A stretch of 64,000 bases of DNA from Agapanthus africanus (lineage: Eukaryota > Streptophyta > Magnoliopsida > Asparagales > Amaryllidaceae): contig JASDDO010000006.1 in the NCBI GenBank assembly GCA_030015575.1, positions 105,826,045 to 105,890,044 on the forward strand. The letters run 5' to 3'. Made by a program: the position numbers and the translations under genes. The notes under the pieces are model-generated. The model saw only the letters and a list, made by a program, of their open reading frames with translations. It was not told the origin of the DNA and made no database searches. Below are positions 47,379 through 57,417 of this stretch, one piece after another (positions within the stretch are counted from its first letter, which is position 1; every line of letters starts with the position of its first letter).

Positions 47379-49359
47379 TGTTAGTTATATGGATGCCCTA
47401 GAGGCCATTACTGTACATGAGATGTATAATGTAGTGGATGCTGGGACATATATAGGGAGGACTTTCTTGCTCGACATGATAGTACGCTATCTGGTTGCTC
47501 TTTATCTTAACATGTATACTTATTGTCTCTATGTTACATGTTGATAAAGCCCTTAGGATGTGTACTCGACTTCTAGGACTATGATGTAGATCATACTAGT
47601 GGGGCCTAGGTAGTCCATGAGTACATCCTTCAATGTTCCTAGTCGTGGGAATATCGAGACGGTTCATCGATATTCTAGAGTAGAATAGCGTATATCTTCT
47701 CGACCCATGTGATGGGCGATGGATGATCCCATATCCATTGGTGTTTGACATCAGAGACGGTATGCGGGTGCTCAGTGGAGACTGGGTACACTGAACGGAC
47801 TCTTCGAGAACTCCCAGATGGTATTATACCTCACGTCAGATGGCAGTTCTCTGGTGACACTGGTACAGCTTAGTCTGTTGACCCGAGATCGTCATAGAGT
47901 CTTGTGTGTCTCCCACTGTGCTTTGATTTCCAACCTACCACGGCTCTACTGAGTCATGCAAACAGGTGTTTTTTGGGTACAGTCCCGATTCATATGGAGG
48001 CAATGAGCGATAGGAGGGGATTCGTCTCTCCCGGTATTGGGGGTTGATGTTGCGCTATGCTCGACTGGCCATAACTGGAAATCCCTGGTCAGGGTTGCAG
48101 TGATTTACTGGTAAGTGTTATCAGTAGTTTCACGCTTATTGTGGATCTTACATCGGCATGACTTATCAAGCTACTGGGGTCTGACGTTTACCACCCCTAG
48201 GCGAGATATGCGACATATCAGACGAACAGACCGGACTGTGCGGTAAGTGTTACTGATTGGATTCGCAGGAGTGTGAGCAGGCTTGCTCGTTGATCTTCTG
48301 ATCGCTCAATACCCGGGTGTCCGTTACGTTTGGCAGACCGCTTGCGGCTTGTGGGTGATTGATATGATCACCACCTACTGCCGGCGTATTGACGAGTCTT
48401 TAGAGTCCTACACAGAGGTTTCCTGGCTCAAGCGAAACGAAATAGGAGCGCATATGAGATATGTGCGAGACCGAGAATAATACCAGTATGTGATACTGTA
48501 TTCTATTCTCGAGATTTGTATCAACAGTCGGTTATATGAGATATAGTCGGGTTACCGAATCAAGTGTTGATTCGATATATTGATACACTAGATATTAGTC
48601 GGTTATATGCGATATGACCGGATCGTTAAATCAAGTGTTGATTTAATTATTTAATGTATAATTATATATTTGATATATTACTTTACAATAACTAGTATTG
48701 GTTTACTTAAGATTGATTTTCTCACTTGATGTGCACAAGTAGTATATATGATATATGTTTGTGCACTAGTTTGTATCATGATTGATTATACATGCAAACA
48801 TGGGTGGGTGTGTGACATACACCATGTTGATTATAATTTAGGTTTTTATTTATCTTAATTATTCAAAATGGTGGCTTCTTTTGTCATAGCTTGAAGCTTC
48901 ATGAAGCTTGAAGCAACTTTGACAAAGTCCACTTATTTTGTCTTGTTTAAGATATTCATTAACCAAACCATTATAATTAACTATAGTTTAGTCTCTACAA
49001 AGGTTAGCTCACACATGGTTGCATTATGATAGACTTCACTTGATTATTCTTTTTAAATAATTCAATTTTTTCTTTATTATTTTGTTCTTCTTCAAGAAGA
49101 AGAAAGCTTGCTAGAAAAATTTTCAAGTGAAGAAATAGAGTGAGAAATCCAAATCTAAAGTGAACCCATTTCCTATTTCATTATCCTCTACTACTTGCCA
49201 TTTAGTTTAGGGAGTTCTCTTCATAAAGTTCTTGACCTAGTGAAGATGGAGCTTGAGTTTGAGTCTCCTCGACGTAGATCATCTTCGGCCTCGAAGTCAA
49301 CGACCTAGCCCGCTCATTTCTCCGAGGAAACCATCGCTAGAGTCCGGGATCCCGATGAT
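47379..49359 (+). repeat. C0 3' LTR, first part
   Basis: TGTTAGTTATATGGATGCCC up to ATGAT, where G2 inserted. About 97% identical to the 5' LTR in the parts compared. Confidence 0.88.
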
Positions 49360-49822
49360 TGTTCATCACAGAATACTGCATTTTATACCACCCATTCTTA
49401 CGCTCGGTTGTTTATAGGTAGGTGCTTTTAATCCGTGTTTGTTACATATTTGCAGGATACAGGTTCTCGGTTCTAAAACGGTGAAATTCATGGAAAACAC
49501 GACAAAATCCGGGTTCCTGCCAACCACTGAGAAAACACGGTCTCCGCTCGTCATCCGTATGTTGCCAGATACCAGTTTAGGGACACAAAATGTCAAATCA
49601 ATGTCACCTTCATGCACAAGGCTCAATGGCAACAACAAGTTCCAAGAAATCTACGCGGAGCTCGAGGCAATCATGACAAAAGACATCCACAAAAAGTCCA
49701 CCTTTCCTCAACAGAAATTCTGGAAGAATTGTGAATGTATTTTCAGAAAATACATATACCAGACAACAAAGGACAAGAAACCAGGGAAGCACAGAAAATC
49801 AGAGCCCCTAATCCCACTATAG

Positions 49823-49878
49823 GGCCGCGGATCCGCGGCCAATAGGGGGTATTGGCGGCGGATCCGCGGCCGTACGGC
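49823..49878. repeat. GC-rich paired palindrome (G2 5' LTR)
   Basis: GGCCGCGGATCCGCGGCC, itself a perfect 18-base palindrome, then CCAATA-GGGGG-TATTGG, then GCGGATCCGCGGCC. Arms and inner arms together give a hairpin of over 20 pairs, some 90-140 bases before the TATA box. Confidence 0.85.
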
Positions 49879-49961
49879 CTCGACAGAGTATCATCTTTTG
49901 GTGGCTGTCTGGTAATTTTGTCTATGGTCAGATGGTTGCCCTAGGGTTTCATTTCCCTACC

Positions 49962-49969
49962 TATAAATA
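49962..49969 (+). promoter_or_regulatory. TATA box of G2 5' LTR
   Basis: CCTATAAATAC; transcription is expected to start about 30 bases on. Confidence 0.8.
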
Positions 49970-51094
49970 CAGCAGAACTTGCCAAAGCCGAGGGTTCATT
50001 CTTGTAGCCTCTTTTGTAGTTTTTTTTGTATAGTTCTTCTTCTTCTTCTTCATTCTTTTTCCATGAAATTGTAGTGAGAGCTTTTGAGTGGGAGATTAAT
50101 GAAGATGAGGGTTTTGTATCATTCTCTAGTGTTTCTTCTTCCCCTTGAGATTTTTGCTTTCTCTTGCTCATTCAACCTCTTCATTGAGCTTGAATGGTTA
50201 AGGGTTAGTTATTGATCTCAAGGGTCGTATTTTCTCACGGGACTAGCACTTCATTTCACATGCGTTCTCTACCCTTCCCTTGATCTTGCAACCTCTTCAT
50301 TGAGCTTGCAAGTTTAAGGGTTGGCTATTGATCACATGATTGTCTTGAGTCCTAATTTCGTATTCTTTTTATCGCTTTTTATTATTCGCAATTTATTACC
50401 TTGTCTTTTATTACTTGCAATTTACTTACTTGCAATTTTATTCCTTGTACTTTAATTACTTGTATCTTTTCTTTTCTTTGTTCTTTTCTTTTTTTCCTCT
50501 CTTTTTGGTTCTCTTTTGTGAATGTATGTAATTATAGTTGTTAAGATAAAATACGGTATTATAAGTTAACATTTCGTTGACAATTCTTTTTCCCGTTATT
50601 TTCCATTTGAATTTCGCCCAAACCATACGCAAGCGCTCCGCTAGGCACCGTACCCTGACAAGGTAACGGTGATTCCTAACCGCGACCGGTTGCGTTCGGT
50701 TTGGCCGGAGGCGAAAGCAAGAGACAAGAACGGAAGGACAAGGGTAAATAAGCCGGATTCCACGAATACCGCGCTTAAATCCCCTAATCCACGTTGTTGC
50801 CAATTGCTTAGCTTCAATTGGTCAAGACTCGGCTCAAAGGTTTTGAGTACGGATTTCTTTAGCTTATAATCTCGTATCTTTTCTTAACAACTTTATACTT
50901 GCAGATAAACACATAGGTTATAATCAAACTCATACAGATTCTTTATTGACTCGTCTAAGACAAGAAGGTAATATAACACCATCTCCCTGTGGACCGACCC
51001 GTGCTCAACCGGCTAGCTGCAAAGTGACACCGTCCTGATCGCGGTTATACTTAAATTCTTTGAACATCCGACACGCCAAAGGCGTGCGATCAAA

Positions 51095-51112
51095 TGGCGC
51101 CGTTGCCGGGGA
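51095..51112 (+). other. G2 primer binding site (tRNA-Asp)
   Basis: TGGCGCCGTTGCCGGGGA, two bases after the LTR, is complementary to the 3' end of plant tRNA-Asp (...CCCCGGCAACGGCGCCA), a primer used by Athila and Tat elements. Confidence 0.88.
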
Positions 51113-52142
51113 GACGGTAGCGTATTTTCTTTCTTGTTATTCGGGTTAATATTCTTTTTGTATATATTTATAAAAAAAAATTCTTTTTGTTTTTATCATT
51201 TTTGTGGGCAAGAGTGCAGATTTTTGCAAGTTTGCAAACTGCGATTGTGGGGAGCAAAGTGTGCATTCAAGGCAAAGGTGATTTACGAAGTACAGTGCCA
51301 AAGATCCGGGTAGTTTGACCCGCGCAAGCGAACCTTTCAAGCTTACCGGATTTGATTCAACGGGGGTTTCCTAACCCAAAAACTTAACGGTACGTATTTT
51401 ACTAACACCTTCTTCTCAAATCCGACGCATCCAATATACTATTCTTTGCAGGATTCTTTGCAAGTTCGCTAGCAAACGCTTAAAATTGACTAACCCGTAT
51501 TTGTTGCAGCGCCGCACTTAAACTAAAAAACGATTGTTTGATTCTTTATAGAATTTTTTGAATTGCGCATTGCATACATTAATATGGACTTAAGGGCAAG
51601 CGAACCCCACAACATACGGTAAAGGATTTCATCACCTTTTCCGTGGCCCACAAATCACGAACTTGAGCATAACGTTTACCCGCACTAAATTTAAAAGAAA
51701 CTAGACTTTAAGCCTTAAGGACTTCGCGCTCATTAGGAGAAGTTAATTGTGTTTAGAAGCTCGCTTAACGGTATATTGTTTACGGGGTGTCTAGGAAAGT
51801 GTTAACGGCGAAACCGCCAAAAGAGAAAGGGTTATTTAATTAAGGAACTTCGCGAAAGCGTTGGAAAACCTCCCCTTATCTCTGCACTTACATGGCCTCG
51901 TGATCAGTGTATCTTGAGCCTGTTTCTCGACACAGTTTTACTTCGACAATCAAGTTCTGGAGCAGGTCTAGTTGACCTAGGTTAACCCTAGAACGATTAG
52001 GTGTGTGGTATTTTTTGTGTCGTGATTATGTTTGTCCATATTCTTTTTTGTGTATACTTCATTCTTTTGTTAATATATAAAAAAAAAATTCATTCATTTT
52101 CACCTCCTTTTCTCTTCCTTTCTTCCTTTCTCTCTTCATATC
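51113..52142 (+). other. G2 leader
   Basis: About 1 kb with no long frame. At 51787-51880 it has the block shared with the copia leaders: GTGTCTAGGAAAGTGTTAA, TTTAATTA, GCGAAAGC, AACCTCCC. It ends in a long polypyrimidine run (CTCCTTTTCTCTTCC and on) just before the start codon, as in the copia elements. Confidence 0.75.
51787..51880 (+). other. Leader block shared with copia family
   Basis: Same motifs in the same order and with nearly the same total length (about 88 bases) as 35505-35600 in C3. The GCGAAAGC loop here closes a shorter three-pair stem. Confidence 0.7.
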
Positions 52143-53480
52143 ATGGGTACTCCACCTCGCAAAACTCTTGCTGAACTTTGGTACCGACAACAAGACATTA
52201 CTTCATACGGTTCTTGTTTTGGCCGAACTTCAAACGACCCCTCCATGCCAAAAATTTCATTGAGAGATCGGATAGACGCGTTTAGGACAAACAATTTAAC
52301 TCCGCAATTCACTTCGTATCAACCATTTCAAACAGTCACTCCTTCTTACGTTGATACCCCTTCTTCGAGTCATGTTGCCACTCCAAGACCTATGTCTATT
52401 GCTGAACGTATTGAACAATCTCGTAGCCGATCTTTCACTCCTTTCACCACTTCAAGTTCTTGGGATCAACAATTTCATTCACCTTCTTATCCAAATGTTG
52501 ATCCTGCTCCTGTCCAGCCATTCAATTCCTACCAATCCTACCCTACTTTTGCGCCTTCCCTAGACATTGCTTCTACACAGCCATTTGGGGGTTTCCAGTA
52601 TCCAACCAACTTCGCATCTTTTACTGAAACCCCATCACAACCTATGTCTAGCTTAGAACAGTCCTTGGAAGAATTTAGGGTAGCTTCACAACAGACGATG
52701 GATTTGAATGCGTTCATGGCCGCCCTCATACAACCTAGTGATCCGGTAGCTAGTTTTCAACTAGCTCCTAATTTTTCAATGTATGATGAGGCGGCAGGAC
52801 AGGCTGTGAATTTGAGTGGAGAGAGTGAGATATACCCCCTTCCAAATCAAACCTACCCGTCCCAAATTGAATCCCACAACTCCTGTTTTGAAAATCTATC
52901 GAGTATCCCACAAGATTTATCAATTGAAGATAGAATGATGAATGAGTTGTGCGACTTCGTAGTATTTGATTTACCTGATTGTGAAGGGTCCCCTCTAAGT
53001 GAAACCAATCCTAATCCTTTTGACCTCTACACCTCCATCTTAGAACCAGAATCGATTGATATCCATGCTTTTGTTGAGGTGTCGGAGAATTTTGATTTTC
53101 ACTTGATTGAGGATATTGATGCTGGGAACATTTTGGATGATGAAACCGTAGATTTGGCTGAGTTTATCTCTTCAAATCATCATCCCGAGTCTTTAACTGT
53201 TTTTCCCGAACTTCATATGCGTCTTGATATTGATGATAAAGGCATGGATGAGATAAATTTTGAGGAGAATATTGAGGATAGTACTGAGGATGAAACAGTT
53301 TTAATTGATGAGTCGGATTTTCCAATTCATCCTATTCCTTCCACTGACTGTGTACACCCTCCTGAACCTTTAACCGATAACCCTCCTCGATCACTTCCCT
53401 CCATTCTTTCCATCGTTCCGACCTTGCAAGAACCCGTATCACTTACATTTCATATGTCTGGTTTACCAAGTTCGGCGTAG
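52143..53480 (+). CDS. G2 single open frame, 445 residues, unknown function
   Basis: I do not recognise a family. Residues 1 to about 190 are low-complexity, rich in S, T, P, Q, F and Y (QPFNSYQSYPTFAPS), with recurring short helical-looking motifs: SLRDRIDAFR, SIAERIEQSRS, SLEQSLEEFR and, near residue 260, SIEDRMMNELCD. From about 190 to 420 it is strongly acidic (FEENIEDSTEDETVLIDESD) with proline-rich ends. No CCHC knuckle, protease, RT or integrase motif, signal peptide or membrane segment is seen. The start is the first ATG after the polypyrimidine run. It could be a divergent Gag part or an extra ORF of the kind known in Ogre/Tat elements; neither is shown. Confidence 0.75.
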   Translation: MGTPPRKTLAELWYRQQDITSYGSCFGRTSNDPSMPKISLRDRIDAFRTNNLTPQFTSYQPFQTVTPSYVDTPSSSHVATPRPMSIAERIEQSRSRSFTPFTTSSSWDQQFHSPSYPNVDPAPVQPFNSYQSYPTFAPSLDIASTQPFGGFQYPTNFASFTETPSQPMSSLEQSLEEFRVASQQTMDLNAFMAALIQPSDPVASFQLAPNFSMYDEAAGQAVNLSGESEIYPLPNQTYPSQIESHNSCFENLSSIPQDLSIEDRMMNELCDFVVFDLPDCEGSPLSETNPNPFDLYTSILEPESIDIHAFVEVSENFDFHLIEDIDAGNILDDETVDLAEFISSNHHPESLTVFPELHMRLDIDDKGMDEINFEENIEDSTEDETVLIDESDFPIHPIPSTDCVHPPEPLTDNPPRSLPSILSIVPTLQEPVSLTFHMSGLPSSA

Positions 53481-53861
53481 CCATGGTTTCTCACGAATCT
53501 TGAGGGATTTGACCCCATTTCTCGACGGGTAAATATATTAGCACAATCGCTTTTCACACATCGGTCATCACAAATTGTGCTAATCTATTTACTCCATTTG
53601 CACCCTCAAGTTCATATTCCACTTCTTTTTCCCTTCCGCCATTCTTCTTCCTCTCATATACCGAGACCGTATCCCGCTTCTCTCCGCATACGGTCTCGCG
53701 TATTCTCCCTCTCTTTTCTCTACGCCTTCTTCCACCAACCTGTACATTATAGAGATAAGATGTTTGAATGGTTGGTGCTCACATTTGGCCTGTGTAAGGC
53801 CTTGTATAAATTGACACTGCTCCTTCCCCCCTAATCCTGAACTTCAACGCTTAACAGTGGA

Positions 53862-53890
53862 AACACTGTTTTACTTAAGTTTGGGGGGAC
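53862..53890 (+). other. Hairpin followed by polypurine-like tract (G2, first)
   Basis: AACAGTG-GAAA-CACTGTT, then AAGTTTGGGGGGA twelve bases later or less. Confidence 0.65.
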
Positions 53891-53988
53891 ACCTTTTTTG
53901 TATATATTTTTTGTTTTCTTTTTCCTTTTTGTATATAATTTGTTTTTAGGGGGAGCGCCGACAATTTTGACCCTCTTGGTATAGCCTG

Positions 53989-54023
53989 ACAGTGAGGGCA
54001 CTGTCAAGTTTAAGTTTGGGGGT
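53989..54023 (+). other. Hairpin followed by polypurine-like tract (G2, second)
   Basis: GACAGTG-AGGG-CACTGTC, then TAAGTTTGGGGGTG. Confidence 0.65.
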
Positions 54024-55272
54024 GTGCTCGGTAAGCTTTCTTCCTTCACATTCATTTGTATATTTTGCATTTGCATACCATATTAAAAACCCACAAAAAT
54101 CAAAAATTTTCTAAAAACATAAAAACTTTTCTGTCAAGTTAGCTAGTGGGAGGACTCTGATTCAACATTTCGACGGTTTTGTTTAATAAAATAGGAATAA
54201 CTAAATCTTATGTTTAGATTTTGAAAACCTGAAAGATAACTCTCCTTTGAAGTTAACTATAGCTAATATACGTCTTTGCATCACACTACACGTGTCGTGA
54301 ATTTTTGGGAATTAGATGACAAGTCTTTTATGTTTAAAAACTTTTAAACAGATCAATGATTCTCTGAGGATCAAATAGGTTTGTTCTGAAATAAGTAATA
54401 TCAAGAATAGTTTATGAAGTGAAGTGAATATGTAGGAATGTTATTGATGCCCTAATTGGATCTAAGTCTGAAAAATAACCCATCTGAAACTTGATTGGAA
54501 TGATTACACACCAAACCCACTAAACACGTCTTTTATCCAAAAAAATAATGGAACTGCCGGTTATATCTCCGTTCGTATTAAATCATCTGATTTTCACGCA
54601 AAACTGTCTTTTGTTTTTGGACCTGGGTAACTTGAGTAATTAAGTCCGCCGGGGTGTTTCTACACCTAATGCCCTAAAACCAACTGGTTTGGGTGCATTG
54701 GCCCAAAGCTCGCTAAGAAGCCTAGAAAGTCCAGATAAAAACAAAGTCAAGCAAGTGTTCTCTCCGAGTTAAAATTCCTAACGGTTCTTTATGTGAGAAT
54801 AATCTTGATAAAAGACAGGCTTTTATAAAAAATTTTAACGGAGATATGAAGGTTTTATTCTATGATAAAGACTATTGCACGTTCACAGAGGTGTGTATGA
54901 AATGAAAACAAGAAAAAGGTGGAGTGAAAAATACGACTTAGTTTCCTGTTAGGGAAGATAGAAATTCTGAAGTTGAAACCTTACTGGAAAACGAAACTTG
55001 AAAAATGCTTAACACTTTATAAAACTTATGTGATCCTTTTTAAATTGTTATCTGGGCTTTACTGTGCGACATGATGACTTTAATCGACCTTTCTGGAACT
55101 TAACGGCACTATTTGCACTACACGTAAAGACATATAAAATCTGTAGTTAAATAAGAAGCGAGGTGTGAAAACTAAAGGTTCGATAGTCTAGACTTAGGAT
55201 TATAGAATTGTTATTTTCTGAAACAAAACATTAGGGTTTGAATCTTACTTATTTTACAAAACTAGCTTGACT

Positions 55273-55395
55273 GGATTTTGTGGGTGTAATCCGCTGAAAA
55301 CCCTCAGGAGACAACACTCCTCCTACTAGGGACACCTAGAGGTTTAACGGCTTGTTGCACACGCTCAGTGCAATTGCGTTCCCTGCGAAAGTGCG
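55273..55395 (+). other. Structured noncoding block shared with G1
   Basis: Possible hairpins: AGGAG-ACAACA-CTCCT, CTAGG-GACA-CCTAG and TTGCAC-ACGCTCA-GTGCAA. The last differs from G1 only in the loop. Confidence 0.7.
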
Positions 55396-55926
55396 GTTAT
55401 CATTTTATTTTTGTGAATAATTGGTTTTGCTCGGGACGAGCAAAAGTTAAGTTTGGGGGTATTTGTTCATCACAGAATACTGCATTTTATACCGCACATT
55501 CTTACGCTCGGTTGTTTATAGGTAGGTGCTTTTAATCCGTGTTTGTTACATATTTGCAGGATACAGGTTCTCGGTTCTAAAACGGTGAAATTCATGGAAA
55601 ACACGACAAAATCCGTGTTCCTGCCAACCACTGAGAAAACACGGTCTCCGCTCGTCATCCGTATGTTGCCAGATACCAGTTTAGGGAGACAAAATGTCAA
55701 ATCAATGTCACCTTCATGCACAAGGCTCAGTGGCAACAACAAGTTCCAAGAAATCTACGCGGAGCTCGAGGCAATCATGACAAAAGACATCCACAAAAAG
55801 TCCACCTTTCCTCAACAGAAATTCTGGAAGAATTGTGAATGTATTTTCAGAAAATACATATACCAGACAACAAAGGACAAGAAACCAGGGAAGCACAGAA
55901 AATCAGAGCCCGTAATCCCACTATAG

Positions 55927-55980
55927 GGCCGCGGATCCGCGGCCAATAGGGGGTATTGGCGGCGGATCCACGGCCGTACG
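55927..55980. repeat. GC-rich paired palindrome (G2 3' LTR)
   Basis: As at 49823, with one base changed in the second palindrome. Confidence 0.85.
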
Positions 55981-56065
55981 GCCTCGACAGAGTATCATCT
56001 TTTGGGGGTTGTCTGGTAATTTTGTCTATGGTCAGATGGTTGCCCTAGGGTTTCATTTCCCAGCC

Positions 56066-56073
56066 TATAAATA
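56066..56073 (+). promoter_or_regulatory. TATA box of G2 3' LTR
   Basis: CCTATAAATAC, as in the 5' LTR. Could drive read-out into the flanking copia sequence. Confidence 0.75.
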
Positions 56074-57201
56074 CAGCAGAACTTGCCAAAGCCAAGGGTT
56101 CATTCTTGTAGCCTCTTTTGTAGTTTTTTTTGTATAGTTCTTCTTCTTCTTCTTCATTCTTTTTCCATGAAATTGTAGTGAGAGCTTTTGAGTGGGGGAT
56201 TAATGAAGATGAGGGTTTTGTATCATTCTCTTGTGTTTCTTCTTCCCCTTGAGATTTTTGCTTTCTCTTGCTCATTCAACCTCTTCATTGAGCTTGAATG
56301 GTTAAGGGTTAGTTATTGATCTCAAGGGTCGTATTTTCTCACGGGACTAGCACTTCATTTCACATGCGTTCTCTACCCTTCCCTTGAGCTTGCAACCTCT
56401 TTATTGAGCTTGCAAGTTTAAGGGTTGGCTATTGATCACATGCTTGTCTTGAGTCCTAATTTCGTATTCTTTTTATCGCTTTTTATTATTCGCAATTTAT
56501 TACCTTGTCTTTTATTACTTGCAATTTACTTACTTGCAATTTTATTCCTTGTACTTTAATTACTTGTATCTTTTCTTTTCTTTGTTCTTTTCTTTTTGTC
56601 CTCTCTTTTTGGTTCTCTTTTGTGAATGTATGTAATTATTGTTGTTAAGATAAAATACGGTATTATAAGTTAACATTTCTTTGCCAATTCCTTTTCCCGT
56701 TATTTTCCATTTGAACTTCGCCCAAACCATACGCAAGCGCTCCGCTAGGCACCGTACCCTGACAAGGTAACGGTGATTCCTAACCGCGACCGGTTGCGTT
56801 CGGTTTGGCCGGAGGCAAAAGCAAGTGACAAGAACGGAAGGACAAGGGTAAATAAGCCGGATTCCATGAATACCGCGCTTAAATCCCCTAATCCACGTTG
56901 TTGCCAATTGCTTAGCTTCAATTGGTCAAGACTCGGCTCAAAGGTTTTGAGTACGGATTTCTTAAGCTTATAATCTCGTATCTTTTCTTAACAACTTTAT
57001 ACTTGCAGATAAACACATAGGTTAGAATCAAACTCATACAGATTCTTTATTGACTCGTCTAAGACAAGAAGGTAAGATAACACCATCTTCCTGTGGACCG
57101 ACCCGTGCTCAACCGGCTAGCTGCAAAGCGACACCGTCCTGATCGCGGTTATACTTAAATTCTTTGAACATCCGACATGCCAAAGGCGTGCGATCAATGA
57201 T

Positions 57202-57417
57202 CGCAGCGAAGGGACGTCAACAGGGAGCTTTAGAAGTGAAGGACCGGATCTAAAAAGGTTGTAATCCCTTTCACTTGTAGTTAAAATGTTTAACTTGCTA
57301 GTTTTCGCATAATTTCTAGTATACGATCTTGGTTAGGGTTGTTCGGCACGGCTATTTTTTGAATCGGGCATGGTTGATGCCTTGTAGAACCTTGTTAGAG
57401 TGCCTAGGAACCCTACA
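57202..57417 (+). repeat. C0 3' LTR, last part
   Basis: CGCAGCGAAGGG to GGAACCCTACA, continuing from 49359; total 3' LTR about 2.2 kb. Confidence 0.88.

Larger units (their letters stand above)
49360..51092 (+). repeat. G2 5' LTR
   Basis: TGTTCATCACAG ... GTGCGATCA. Carries a GC-rich paired palindrome, TATA box, CT-rich early transcript and the motif pair AACCTCTTCATTGAGCTTG twice (50176 and 50289). Confidence 0.92.
53481..55463 (+). other. G2 3' noncoding region
   Basis: Contains two hairpin plus AAGTTTGGGGG modules (53862, 53989), a long AT-rich stretch without frames, the block shared with G1 (55273-55395), and the final polypurine tract TTAAGTTTGGGGGTATT before the LTR. Confidence 0.75.
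49360..57196 (+). mobile_element. G2: Athila-like non-autonomous LARD
   Basis: 7,837 bases, flanked by ATGAT (49355-49359 and 57197-57201). Two LTRs of 1,733 bases differ at about 32 places (about 98.2% identity), roughly 0.7 million years at 1.3e-8. It has a tRNA-Asp primer site, a polypurine tract and one 445-codon open frame, but no reverse transcriptase, integrase, protease or CCHC motif. LTR starts and 3' noncoding blocks are shared with G1, so it belongs near the Athila lineage and must be moved by a partner. As an LTR element it looks whole. Confidence 0.88.
55464..57196 (+). repeat. G2 3' LTR
   Basis: TGTTCATCACAG ... GTGCGATCA, same length as the 5' LTR. Confidence 0.92.
7334..57417 (+). 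mobile_element. C0: Ty1/copia element, host of the nest
   Basis: Two LTRs of about 2.2 kb bound an internal part of about 6 kb once the insertions are removed. The 5-bp duplication AGAGT flanks it (7329-7333 and 57418-57422). Its 5' LTR holds C3 and its 3' LTR holds G2. The LTRs look about 96-97% identical where I compared them, so the insertion is perhaps 1 to 1.5 million years old at the usual grass rate. Pol is heavily decayed with many breaks, more than LTR age alone suggests. No gag is visible. Confidence 0.88.

Noticed and set aside
49439-49822. A 127-codon frame in both G2 LTRs (also 55543-55926)
   Set aside because: The two LTRs are sister copies, so shared openness is not evidence. 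It lies in U3 before the TATA box, and no domain is recognisable.
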